A stretch of DNA of 64,000 nucleotides. Origin: Pseudonocardiaceae bacterium YIM PH 21723. GTDB lineage: Bacteria > Actinomycetota > Actinomycetes > Mycobacteriales > Pseudonocardiaceae. The first letter of the stretch is position 1; the number at the start of each line of letters is the position of its first letter. Shown here one piece after another: positions 16,615 to 25,270 of the stretch. The notes under the pieces are model-generated. The model did no database searches and was not told the DNA's origin. It saw only the letters and a list, made by a program, of their open reading frames with translations. The stretch lies in NCBI GenBank assembly GCA_003600225.1, contig QZFT01000040.1, positions 1 to 64,000 on the forward strand. Direction: 5' to 3'. The translations under genes and the position numbers were made by a program.

Positions 16615-17222
16615 TGCGGGTTCTCCCGTACGGCGACCGGGCCGTGCTCATCGAGGTCGACACGCTCGACCAGGTGCGTGCGGTCCACAGTGGACTTCTC
16701 GGTGCGAAGCTCGGCGGCGTGGTCGATCTCGTCCCCGCCGCCCGCACCGTGCTCGTCACCTTCTCCCGGCCCGCGCCGACCTGCCAGGTGCGGTCGATCC
16801 TGGAATCCGTCGACCTGACTGCGGTTCCGGCGGCCGCGGGCCGGGAGCTGGTGATCCCGGTGCACTACGACGGCCCCGATCTGGACCTCGTCGCGCGGAC
16901 CGCCGGGCTGTCCACCGCCGAGGTGATCGAGCTGCACACCTCGGCCGGGTACTCGGTGGCCTTCACCGGGTTCGCCCCCGGATTCGGCTACCTCACCGGC
17001 CTGCCCGCGCCGCTACGACAGTCCCGGTTGGACAGTCCACGGGCGACCGTCCCCAGTGGAGCCGTGGGCATCGCGGGCGAGTTCACCGGCGTGTACCCGA
17101 AATCCTCCCCGGGCGGCTGGCGGCTGCTCGGGCACACCGAGCTGACCATGTTCGACGCCCGCCGGGATCCGGCCGCGCTGCTGGCCCCCGGTGACCGGGT
17201 GCGGTTCGAGGTGGCCTCGTGA
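16614..17222 (+). CDS. pxpB: 5-oxoprolinase subunit PxpB (KipI-like)
   Basis: The ATG at 16614 overlaps the nitrobindin stop and gives 202 residues. The KipI/allophanate hydrolase subunit 1 signature is clear: FTGFAPGFGYLTGLP and SSPGGWRLLGHTELTMFD. With PxpC and PxpA it hydrolyses 5-oxoproline using ATP. The gene overlaps pxpC by 4 bases. No pxpA is visible here. Confidence 0.9.
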   Translation: MRVLPYGDRAVLIEVDTLDQVRAVHSGLLGAKLGGVVDLVPAARTVLVTFSRPAPTCQVRSILESVDLTAVPAAAGRELVIPVHYDGPDLDLVARTAGLSTAEVIELHTSAGYSVAFTGFAPGFGYLTGLPAPLRQSRLDSPRATVPSGAVGIAGEFTGVYPKSSPGGWRLLGHTELTMFDARRDPAALLAPGDRVRFEVAS

Positions 17223-18079
17223 CGATCACCGTGCTGCGCCCCGGCCCGCTCGCCCTGGTGCAGGATCTCGGCCGTCCCGGACACGCCGCCCTCGGCGTCC
17301 CGCCGTCCGGCGCCCTCGACGCCCCGGCGCTGGAGCTGGCCAACGCCCTCGTCGGCAACCCCGCCGACGCCGCCGGCCTGGAACTGCTCCTCGGTGGCGC
17401 CCTGCTGCGCGCCGACGTGCCCTGCGTCATCGCGGTGACCGGCCCGCCCGTCCAGCTGAAGGTGGACAAGGAACCGGTGTACTCCCATCAGCCCATCGAG
17501 CTGAAGGCCGGCCAGCAAATCCGCATCGGTACCCCGAAAACCGGCCTCCGGGTCTACCTCGCCGTCCACGGCGGCATCGACGTTCCCCAGGAACTGGGCA
17601 GCCGCTCCACCGACACCCTGTCGGGCATCGGCCCCCAGCCCCTCAAAGCCGACGACACCCTCCCCCTGGCCACTCCAGAGTTGACGATGTTCGCGGCGAG
17701 GAACGAGCCCCGAACATCGTCAACTCCGGGACCACTGATCATCCGAGTTACCCTCGGTCCCAGGGACGACTGGTTCCTCGACGCCGAAACCCAGCTCAGC
17801 AGCGGCGAGTGGACGGTGTCCCCCCAGTCCAACCGCGTCGGCCTGCGCCTGTCCGGCACCAGGCTAGAGCGCTCCATCGAAGGCGAGCTACCCAGCGAAG
17901 GCCTGGTCACCGGGGCCATCCAGGTACCCGCGGGCGGCGAGCCGGTGATCTTCCTGAACGATCGGCCGACCACCGGCGGATACCCGGTGATCGGCACGGT
18001 CCACCCGGCGGACCTGCCGCTGCTGGCGCAGGCCCGGCCGGGAACGACGGTGAGGATGACACTCGATGTCCGAGGTTGA
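17219..18079 (+). CDS. pxpC: 5-oxoprolinase subunit PxpC (KipA-like), with a palindromic insertion
   Basis: The 286-residue protein is a biotin-dependent carboxyltransferase-like KipA/PxpC. It shows LVQDLGRPG at the start, then GSRSTDTL, GPRDDWF, LPSEGLVTGAIQVPAGG and TGGYPVIG. At about residues 154-171 a dispersed palindromic element is read in frame as ELTMFAARNEPRTSSTPG, in the variable linker before the GPRDDWF motif. The frame is otherwise intact, so the insert is probably tolerated. Confidence 0.9.
   Translation: MTITVLRPGPLALVQDLGRPGHAALGVPPSGALDAPALELANALVGNPADAAGLELLLGGALLRADVPCVIAVTGPPVQLKVDKEPVYSHQPIELKAGQQIRIGTPKTGLRVYLAVHGGIDVPQELGSRSTDTLSGIGPQPLKADDTLPLATPELTMFAARNEPRTSSTPGPLIIRVTLGPRDDWFLDAETQLSSGEWTVSPQSNRVGLRLSGTRLERSIEGELPSEGLVTGAIQVPAGGEPVIFLNDRPTTGGYPVIGTVHPADLPLLAQARPGTTVRMTLDVRG
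17676..17730. repeat. palindromic repeat inside pxpC coding sequence
   Basis: The arms (17676-17696 and about 17708-17729) match the family at 20240 and 51343, and the loop GGCGAGGAACGAGCC is the reverse complement of the loop in those copies. It adds about 18 codons without a stop. Confidence 0.85.
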
Positions 18080-18365
18080 TGACGGCACCCGTGGCCACGC
18101 GGTCTTCTCCGGCACCATGGCGGCCATCGCCCTGGCGTCCATGCTGTACTTCCCGCTGCTGACCCTGCCGTTCGGCATCATCGGAAGCATCAGCGGCTCT
18201 TTCGGCGCACGGCGGCCCCGGTACCGGAGCATGGAGATCCTGGCGCTCACGGTCTCGGTGAGCTCACTGCTCCTGTTCGCCCTGTGGTACTTCGGGCTGA
18301 CCATTCACGGCAGCTCGGGTACCGGGGACGCAACGGTCGTCCCCGCTCCACCGCCGTCCCGCTAG
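18066..18365 (+). CDS. small two-helix membrane protein
   Basis: The 99-residue protein has two hydrophobic segments (about 18-45 and 58-80) separated by a basic loop (GARRPRYR) and ends with a Pro/Ser-rich tail. It overlaps pxpC by 14 bases. Its TAG stop shares CTAG with the stop of the opposing aminotransferase gene. No known family was recognised. Confidence 0.7.
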   Translation: MSEVDDGTRGHAVFSGTMAAIALASMLYFPLLTLPFGIIGSISGSFGARRPRYRSMEILALTVSVSSLLLFALWYFGLTIHGSSGTGDATVVPAPPPSR

Positions 18366-19188
18366 TACTGGCCCTCGTACAACTCGGTGATCTCCCGGTG
18401 CAGGTCCGCCGAGGTGGTCAGCGTGCGGCCGTTGATGCTGTGCACCTGGGCGATCCGGCGGATGCTGGACACCAGCCACACCGAGTCGGCGGCGTACAGG
18501 TCGTCCATCGACAGCGGCTCGACCTTGACCGTCCAGTCGGCGGCCTCGGCGGCGCGGAACAACGCGATCTGGGTGGTGCCCGGCAGGATCCCGTGCGAGG
18601 GCGGCACGGTGCGCAGCGTGCGCCCGTCGGCGATGACCACCGTGGACGTCGGCCCCTCCAGCACGGAACCGTCGCCGGCGGTGAAGATCACGTCGTCCAT
18701 GCCCTGCGACTCGGCGTGCCGCAACGCGGCCATGTTGATCGCGTAGGACACCGTCTTCGCACCGAGCAGCAGCCAGGGCGCGCGCTCGGCGATGTCCGCC
18801 GGGTAGCCGCGGTCCAAGGTCAGCACCGAGAGGCCGTTCGCCTGCTGGCGAGCGGTCTTCGGTGGCAAGGGGCCGCCCATGGCGAGGCCGGTCGGCGCGC
18901 CGCCGCCCTCCTGGCCGCGGGTGTAGACGAGGCGCAGCGCCATCTCCCGGTCGCCGGTCCACGCGTCGATGACCACCTGGCAGCAGCGGCGCCAGGCATC
19001 CAGGTCGGTGGGCGGCAGGCCGAGGCGGCCAGCCGGGCCAGGTGTTCTTCCAGTTCCCGGGGCTTGCCGTCGACGACCAGGATGGTCTCGAAGATGCCGT
19101 CACCCCGCAGAAAGCCGAGGTCATCGGCCCACAGTTGCGGAACATCCGGATCTAGAAGAGTCCCGTCCAACCGGGCCAATACGCGCAT
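18362..19188 (-). pseudogene. class IV aminotransferase / aminodeoxychorismate lyase-like, frameshifted
   Basis: The N-terminal part (MRVLARLDGTLLDPD, GDGIFET, HLARLAAS) is in one frame from ATG 19188. The rest (VVIDAWTGDREM, then Lys in GAKTVSYAINM, LEGPTSTVV, SHGILPGTTQ) is in another frame to the TAG at 18362. The span is 827 bases, one short of 276 codons. The shift falls near 19018-19023, where TCGGCCTG would need one more base. With one added G the product would be about 275 residues and normal. It could be a true mutation or an assembly error. It lies divergent to ygfZ, as in mycobacteria (Rv0812/Rv0811c). Confidence 0.8.
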
Positions 19189-19221
19189 GGCCCAGAGCGT
19201 AACCCGGCCTACTATGGACCT

Positions 19222-20232
19222 ATGAACTCTCCGCTGCTGTCCTGGCCCGGCGCGATCGCCGCCCCCGACGACGCCCTGGACGCCGGTGTCGCGTGGCACT
19301 TCGGCGACCCGTTCGTCGAGCAACGGACGGGCGAGCGGACGGCGATCGTGGTGGACCGGTCCAACCGGGATGTCATCGCGGTGCCCGGCGAGGACCGGCT
19401 GTCCTGGCTGCACTCGCTGACCTCGCAGCACTTCCTGCAACTGACCGAGGGGCAGAGCACCGAGTCGCTGATCCTGGACTCGAACGGCCGGGTGGAGCGG
19501 CACTTCGGCGTCACGCACTCGCAGGACACCATCTGGCTGGACACCGAGCCGGGTGAGGGCGCCGCGCTGCTGGCCTACCTGGAGAAGATGCGCTTCTGGT
19601 CCAAGGTGGAGCCCGCCGTCGCCGATCTCGGCGTGCTGTCGGTGGTGGGTCCCCAGGCGCCGCGCGTCGAGGGTGGCATCCAGCGCGAGACCTCGTACGG
19701 CTACGACCTGTTGGTGCCCCGCTCCGAGCTGGTGGACTACTGGAAGAAACTGCTCGACGCGGGCGCCAAGCCGGCCGGGAGCTGGGCCTTCGAGGCGCTC
19801 CGGGTGGGGGCGCTGCGGCCGCGGCTGGGCGTGGACACCGACGAGCGCACGATTCCGCACGAGATGCGCTGGATCCCGTCGGCGGTGCACCTGGACAAGG
19901 GCTGCTACCGCGGTCAGGAGACGGTCGCCCGGGTGCACAACCTGGGTAAGCCGCCACGCAAGCTGGTGCTGCTACACCTGGACGGCAGCTCGGAGATCCT
20001 GCCCGAGCCGGGCGAGGAGATCACCCTGGACGGCCGCGCCGTCGGCCGGGTGGGCACCGCGGTCCGGCACCACGAGCTGGGCACCGTGGCGTTGGCCCTG
20101 GTCAAGCGGAACACCTCTGTCGACGCGAAGCTGAACATCGGCGACATCGCCGCCGCCATCGACCCCGACTCCGAGCCCGAGGACACCGGTCCGCAGGCCG
20201 GCCGCCAGGCCATCGAACGCCTCCGGGGCTGA
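19222..20232 (+). CDS. ygfZ: YgfZ/GcvT-family folate-binding protein
   Basis: This 336-residue protein carries the YgfZ signature KGCYRGQE (near residue 230) in the loop that distinguishes YgfZ from aminomethyltransferases. YgfZ helps assembly or repair of certain Fe-S enzymes with tetrahydrofolate. It is transcribed away from the aminotransferase gene 33 bases upstream and ends 8 bases before a palindromic repeat. Confidence 0.92.
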   Translation: MNSPLLSWPGAIAAPDDALDAGVAWHFGDPFVEQRTGERTAIVVDRSNRDVIAVPGEDRLSWLHSLTSQHFLQLTEGQSTESLILDSNGRVERHFGVTHSQDTIWLDTEPGEGAALLAYLEKMRFWSKVEPAVADLGVLSVVGPQAPRVEGGIQRETSYGYDLLVPRSELVDYWKKLLDAGAKPAGSWAFEALRVGALRPRLGVDTDERTIPHEMRWIPSAVHLDKGCYRGQETVARVHNLGKPPRKLVLLHLDGSSEILPEPGEEITLDGRAVGRVGTAVRHHELGTVALALVKRNTSVDAKLNIGDIAAAIDPDSEPEDTGPQAGRQAIERLRG

Positions 20233-20239
20233 GGCCTAC

Positions 20240-20294
20240 CCGAAGTTGACGATGTTCGGGGCTCGTTCCTCGCCGCGAACATCGTCAACTTCGG
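20240..20294. repeat. palindromic repeat between ygfZ and the GH101 gene
   Basis: Nineteen-base perfect arms (20240-20258 and 20276-20294) enclose a loop containing GCTCGTTCCTCGCCG. Loop and arms are shared with 51343-51397 and, inverted, with 17676-17730. It may terminate both converging genes. Confidence 0.85.
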
Positions 20295-20300
20295 AACGGG

Positions 20301-23240
20301 TTAGAGCTCGGTGACCTGGAAGTTGTCCAGGGCGAACTCGGCGGCCTGGTCGTTGGTGTGCCGGAAGCCCACCCAGGCGTCGTCGCCCGCGGTGAACTCG
20401 TAGGTCACCGTCTTCGGGTCGCCGGTGGCGGCCAGCGGCTGGGACTCTTCCTTAACACCGTTTCCGGTGATCCAGGCGTGGTTGGCTGCGGCGGCCTCGT
20501 ACTGGAAGGTGATCCGGTACTTCTTGCCCGGCGTGAACGTCTGCAGCCCGGGGACGGTGCGCAGCACCAGCATGGCGTCGTCCTCCTGGCTCTTGATGCT
20601 CCACTGGCCGTCGATCACGTCGTCGATGGCCTTACCGTTCCAGCCCCGCTGGGTGTACGGCGCGTGCTTCTCCGACCGGTGCGTCCGCGCATCGGTGGAC
20701 GCGTTCTCCCCACCGCCGACGAACGGGCCGAGGCCCTGGTTGCCGTCCTCGAAGTCCCAGGACCTGGTGGCACCGTCGACCTTGGGACCCACCGCGCGAA
20801 CCAGGCGGGCGTCATCGAGCTTCACCGTCGCGTCCCCGGCGGCCACCTTGACGCCGATCTTCGCCGAGCTCTGTCCATTCGGGACGGTGAAGTGCACCGG
20901 GATCCGCTGGAAGTGGGTGTCGTGCTTCTCGTCGGCGGCCACCTTGTTCACCACCGGTGAGCTGTCCAGCGCGGACACCTTGTCGGCAGCGAACACCTCG
21001 ACGTGCCGGGACTTCCCGGGTTCCACCTCGACCTGGATGGACACGGTGTACTCACCCGGCGTCAGGCCCGTGACTTCCTGGGACACCATCGTCTCCGCAC
21101 TGCCGACGACGGCCTCCTGCTGGCCACGTTCGTTGCGTGCCACGGACGCGGAACCGGTGACAGTCCAGCCGGACAGGTCGCCCGCGTAGAAACCGGGATC
21201 CTTCAGCTTGGTGCCCTCGCCCCAGTTGGCCTTCGGCGACTCACCGGGCTTCAGCGTGAGCACGTACGGCACGCCGGCCTTGGCGTCCAGGGTGACCTTG
21301 CCGCCGGAGGACTGCACGGTCACCGGCTTGCCCCGGCCCTGGTCGGACAGCTCGTACACCTGCACCGAGCGGGCGCCTTCGAGGGCGCCGGTCAGCTTCC
21401 AGGTGGTGGCGCCGCCCTTCGGGTTGAAGTGATACGCCTTGTCCTGCCAGGGAAGCAGGTACTTGTCGCCGTCGTACACGACGTCCTGCCCGGCGTACAT
21501 CCTGCGCACACCGTTCTCCTGCTTCACCGAGATGCCGTTCTGCATGTTCACCTCGGCGGCGGACATCTTGGTGATCGGCGACTGTTGCAGCCACTTGGTC
21601 GGCAGGTTCTGCTCGAACACGTTCTTCAGGAACGCCGGGTAGTCGACCTCGTTGGTCCAGCCCTCGAACTCCACGATCCGGCCGCCCATCAGCAGCGGGC
21701 TGTGCACGAACACGTCCTTCTGATCGTTGCGCACGAACCGGATGATGGAGCTGTTGATGCCGCGGAAGTTGTTGCCGCCGTAGTCGATGTCGTTGGCCCA
21801 GTGCGACCACAGCGCCTCGCGCTCCAGGTTGTGCGCCCACTCGGTGGTGATCTGCCAGCCCTGCTTGCGCAGTTCCCGCATCAACCGGTCCGCGGTCCAG
21901 CCGAACTCGCGGAACACGTCGATGTACAGCATGTTCAGGTTGCCCTTGGTGTCCTTGCGAAGCTGCTCGAACCGCTTCTGCACGTCACCGGAGATCAGGT
22001 CCCGCCGCTGATCGATGCGGTAGGACTGGTCCAGCCAGTTCCACTGCTTGTTGTTCTTGTCGACGAGCTTCTCGCTGAACGCCTTCGCCTCCGGGTAGGA
22101 CTCGGTGACGTTCACGTGCACACCGAAGTCGGTGTTCCACTGCTTTCCCTTGTCCAGCAGGGTGTTCAGATCCGCCAGGCCACCGGCCCGCTCGTTGTAG
22201 TGCCCCGCGTAGTCCGGGTGCGCGGAGTCGTGTCCCTCGGAGGCGAAGCCCTTGAGCAGGGCGAACTGGCCCAGGCCATCGGTGGCCAGGCTGATCCGCT
22301 TCACGTCGTCCAGGGTGCGCAGGAACGGGTGGGTCGCCTGGGAGGCGAAGTTGTACGGGATGTGCGGGATCACCCGGTCCTTGGTGTGCTCGCCGCCCTG
22401 TGGTTGCCACATGATCGTGCGGAACGCGTTGGCCGCGTCCTGCCAGTCCACAGTGGAGTCCTTGTTGGTGTCCGGGGTGATGACGACCTTGGCCCAGGGC
22501 AACGGCTCGGTGTCGGCGGCGCCGGCGGCCCGGTAGGTCCACTGTCCACTCCAGACACCGACCTGGGTGTCCTCACCGGATTTGCGCGCCTGCCGCCATA
22601 ATCGGCTGTTGTCCCGATAGGACTTGGCGTCGTTGATGTCATAGACCGAGTTGGTCTCGATGGCCGCCGCCAGCTTGCCGGTGCTCAGCATCGTGTAGGC
22701 GGAACCCTGCGGCGCGGTGTCCGCCGGGGTGTCCTTGGTGACCTTGGCGATGGTGTCACCGGACTTGGCCGCGTCCAGGTCGATCTTCGCCGCGGCGATC
22801 TGCGCTGAGGGGTCGCTGCCGCGCACCGAGATGAGGTCGTGGTTCGGGATCTCCAGGGTGCCGACCCGGTTCTGCGCGGTGTCCTCGATCTTGTCCACCG
22901 CGAAGGTGACCACGCGACCGGCGACCGACAGCGAGGCGTTGATCGTCACGCCCGGCAGGTCGGCGAACGTCAGCGTGTAGGTCGCCTTGTCGGTCCGCTG
23001 CTGCCCGCGTGCGGTGGTCGCCTTGTATGGCTTTCCGTTGATCAGCACGGTGTCCAGGGCGGTGTCCCGGCCGTGCAGCACCGCACCGGTGCGCCGGTCG
23101 GTGTAGCTGATCACCCGTGGGAAGTCGGTACCGACCTGCACGTCCAGGTCGGCCGAGTGCAGTCCAGGAGTGGGCGCGGCCGTTGCCGCCACTGGTAGCA
23201 GGGCGCCTGTTAAGGCGATTGCCAGGGCTTTTCGTAACAC
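20301..23240 (-). CDS. secreted endo-alpha-N-acetylgalactosaminidase, GH101
   Basis: The 979-residue protein has a signal peptide (LRKALAIALTGALLPVAATA), an N-terminal beta-sandwich, a GH101 TIM barrel (about residues 280-600) and C-terminal beta domains, one with a carbohydrate-binding look (about 800-979). GH101 enzymes release core-1 O-glycans from mucin-type glycoproteins. Candidate catalytic residues are Asp441 in LNMLYIDVF and Glu467 in ITTEWAHN. I chose GTG 23240 (GGGGG five bases upstream) over TTG 23243. Codons 2 and 10 are the rare TTA. It follows the DUF5107 gene by about 11 bases. Confidence 0.88.
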   Translation of the reverse strand: MLRKALAIALTGALLPVAATAAPTPGLHSADLDVQVGTDFPRVISYTDRRTGAVLHGRDTALDTVLINGKPYKATTARGQQRTDKATYTLTFADLPGVTINASLSVAGRVVTFAVDKIEDTAQNRVGTLEIPNHDLISVRGSDPSAQIAAAKIDLDAAKSGDTIAKVTKDTPADTAPQGSAYTMLSTGKLAAAIETNSVYDINDAKSYRDNSRLWRQARKSGEDTQVGVWSGQWTYRAAGAADTEPLPWAKVVITPDTNKDSTVDWQDAANAFRTIMWQPQGGEHTKDRVIPHIPYNFASQATHPFLRTLDDVKRISLATDGLGQFALLKGFASEGHDSAHPDYAGHYNERAGGLADLNTLLDKGKQWNTDFGVHVNVTESYPEAKAFSEKLVDKNNKQWNWLDQSYRIDQRRDLISGDVQKRFEQLRKDTKGNLNMLYIDVFREFGWTADRLMRELRKQGWQITTEWAHNLEREALWSHWANDIDYGGNNFRGINSSIIRFVRNDQKDVFVHSPLLMGGRIVEFEGWTNEVDYPAFLKNVFEQNLPTKWLQQSPITKMSAAEVNMQNGISVKQENGVRRMYAGQDVVYDGDKYLLPWQDKAYHFNPKGGATTWKLTGALEGARSVQVYELSDQGRGKPVTVQSSGGKVTLDAKAGVPYVLTLKPGESPKANWGEGTKLKDPGFYAGDLSGWTVTGSASVARNERGQQEAVVGSAETMVSQEVTGLTPGEYTVSIQVEVEPGKSRHVEVFAADKVSALDSSPVVNKVAADEKHDTHFQRIPVHFTVPNGQSSAKIGVKVAAGDATVKLDDARLVRAVGPKVDGATRSWDFEDGNQGLGPFVGGGENASTDARTHRSEKHAPYTQRGWNGKAIDDVIDGQWSIKSQEDDAMLVLRTVPGLQTFTPGKKYRITFQYEAAAANHAWITGNGVKEESQPLAATGDPKTVTYEFTAGDDAWVGFRHTNDQAAEFALDNFQVTEL

Positions 23241-23251
23241 CAATTCCCCCT

Positions 23252-25120
23252 CTATTCAGTGATCATCCGGAAGTCGTAGCGCGCGGGCAGTGGGTCGGCA
23301 CCGCCGAGCGCGGACTGGATGGCGAACCAGGTGTCGGACAGCGAGGTCTCGCCCTCGCGGACGCCGGCGATGTCGAACCCATCGAGGTAGATCTTCAGTG
23401 CCTCGGCGGGCCGGTTCAGGTTCAGCAGGGCCTGGGCGCGGATGAGCGCGAACCGGTCCGTGCGAGGACCGGCGATGGCCAGGGCGTGCTCTGCACGGTT
23501 CGCGTCCAGAGCCGCCTGTGCGGCTTCGAGGTCGAGCTGGGGCAGCGAGATCAACTCGCGGGCTTCGAAGAGCAGGTCGGCGGCGGCGTCCGCGTCCTCG
23601 GCGAGCAGCGAGAGGTTCCGCAACGCCCACGCGTTCCGGTGCAGTGCAACGGATTCCCGCCAGCAGGCACCGGCGGCTTCGCGGTCGCCGTTGAGGTAGT
23701 GCGAGACACCGAGGTGGTATCGGGTCCACCAGGTGGCGGGGGCGGTCGCGAGGAGCTCACGCCATGTCGCGGTGCGCAGCGTGCCGCCGGGCGCCTCGGT
23801 GACCGCCGGGCTCGGACCCGCGCCCTGCTCCAGGTCGGCCCAGTTCTGTTGCGCGGCACCGATCAGCGAGGCCGGGTACGGGGTACCGGGCAGCTCCGGG
23901 CGCTCCAGCGCGCCCCAGCCGGATCCACTGTGGATGATGTCCTTCGGCTCGGCGTCCAGCACCGCGAGCCAGGCCTCGTGCGCCTCGTCCACTGTGGACT
24001 CCGGCAGCACGGTGTCCAGCACGGTGCCGAGCACCTTGGAGCGGGTGTCCCGGCCGTCGATCTTCTGCTGGAAGCCGGCATCCACCTCCAGGGGACCGTA
24101 GGCCTCCAGCCAGGTCCACTGCTCCCCGGCGGGCAGCGGACGGTGCTCCAGCTGGGTGGTGCACAGCCCGGCCTGGATCTCCAGGTACTCCTGACCGTCC
24201 TCGGGGGACAGCCAGTGCTGCCAGTGCTGTCCGCCGGATCCGTTGCCCCACAGGAAGAGTTTGCGGCCGAACAGCCGCCGGGTGGAGGTCTGCACCAGAC
24301 CGAAGCCGTCGGTCAGCGTGGCGATCCACTTCCGGTCGCCGGCCGGCACGTCGTAGAAGAAGTCGGCCGAGTTGTGTTGCGCCCCAGGGTTTCCCAGCTC
24401 CGAGGTGGCCACGTGGTGCAGTGTCTGGTCGTACCCGTAGCGATACGCGTGCTCGGCCGGGGCGAACACCTCGGTCGCCGGATGCTGCGGCACGGCGATG
24501 TTGGACCACCACCAGATCGGCATGGCGTCCTCGTGTGGATTGCGCAGCCGCACGCCCACGTAGAGGAAGTCGGACCCCTCGGGCAGCCAGGCATCGATCT
24601 GCACCGGCAGACCCCGGGTGCGCTCCCACTCCCACATCCGCAGCATGGGCACACCGTCCGGACCGGCCACGACGCCCGCGTGCAACGGCTCGCAGGTGAG
24701 GGTCGTGTGCCCGGTACTGCCCATGTTCCATTCCACACCGCCGGCGAACCAGGCGTCCCGCAGCGCCAGGTTGGCGGGCTGCAGCACCGGGTTGCGGTAG
24801 AGCAGTTCCCGGCCGCGGTGGGTCAGCGAGTAGAGCCGTCCGCCCAGCGAGGGCAGGAAGGTGGCCTTGACGATCCCGTTGTCCAGCACGATCGCCGGCA
24901 GCGACACCTCGGCGCGGTCGCGGTGGTAGCCGTCCTGCACCAGGCACGGCGCCACGCTGTCCAGTTGCCCGTAGCGGATGCCCGCGGCCATGTCGGCGGG
25001 CAGCTCGTCCAGGTTCAGCACCCGGTGCACCTGCTCCAGGTTCCGCAGTGGCGGCAGCGGGTTCTCCGCGCCGGGCAACACCCCGGGCAGTACGAGTTCG
25101 CTGACGGTCACCGTGGTCAC
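23252..25120 (-). CDS. DUF5107 protein with C-terminal tetratricopeptide-like region
   Basis: The 622-residue protein starts at GTG 25120 (GGGGTGATC upstream). Residues about 1-330 form a galactose-mutarotase-like beta-sandwich typical of DUF5107 (LPSLGGRLYSLTHRGRELLYRN, GGVEWNMG, WWWSNIAVP). About 400-610 are helical repeats (YHLGVSHYLNGDREAAGACW). No signal peptide is present, so it is cytosolic. It is probably co-transcribed with the GH101 gene and may act on released glycans (inference). Confidence 0.8.
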   Translation of the reverse strand: MTTVTVSELVLPGVLPGAENPLPPLRNLEQVHRVLNLDELPADMAAGIRYGQLDSVAPCLVQDGYHRDRAEVSLPAIVLDNGIVKATFLPSLGGRLYSLTHRGRELLYRNPVLQPANLALRDAWFAGGVEWNMGSTGHTTLTCEPLHAGVVAGPDGVPMLRMWEWERTRGLPVQIDAWLPEGSDFLYVGVRLRNPHEDAMPIWWWSNIAVPQHPATEVFAPAEHAYRYGYDQTLHHVATSELGNPGAQHNSADFFYDVPAGDRKWIATLTDGFGLVQTSTRRLFGRKLFLWGNGSGGQHWQHWLSPEDGQEYLEIQAGLCTTQLEHRPLPAGEQWTWLEAYGPLEVDAGFQQKIDGRDTRSKVLGTVLDTVLPESTVDEAHEAWLAVLDAEPKDIIHSGSGWGALERPELPGTPYPASLIGAAQQNWADLEQGAGPSPAVTEAPGGTLRTATWRELLATAPATWWTRYHLGVSHYLNGDREAAGACWRESVALHRNAWALRNLSLLAEDADAAADLLFEARELISLPQLDLEAAQAALDANRAEHALAIAGPRTDRFALIRAQALLNLNRPAEALKIYLDGFDIAGVREGETSLSDTWFAIQSALGGADPLPARYDFRMITE

Positions 25121-25178
25121 GCGATCACCCCATTTTGCGTGAAGTCGTGCATTTGAGTGCAGTTTCAATCAACTGTAA

Positions 25179-25245
25179 GCACTTTCTGCAGAAAATGCCT
25201 AGCTCGGGGTTCACCCCGAACGGGGGCATTTTCTGCAGAAAGTGC
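25179..25245. repeat. large palindrome in the divergent DUF5107/BKACE promoter region
   Basis: Perfect 21-base arms (25179-25199 and 25225-25245), each containing TTTCTGCAGAAAA, flank a second small hairpin (TCGGGGTTCACCCCGA, about 25204-25219). It lies between the two divergent starts at 25120 and 25271, so an operator role is possible. Similar palindromes occur at 29857-29903 and partly at 58519-58530. Confidence 0.75.
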
Positions 25246-25270
25246 TCCGCCCCTATGCGAGGATCCAGCT

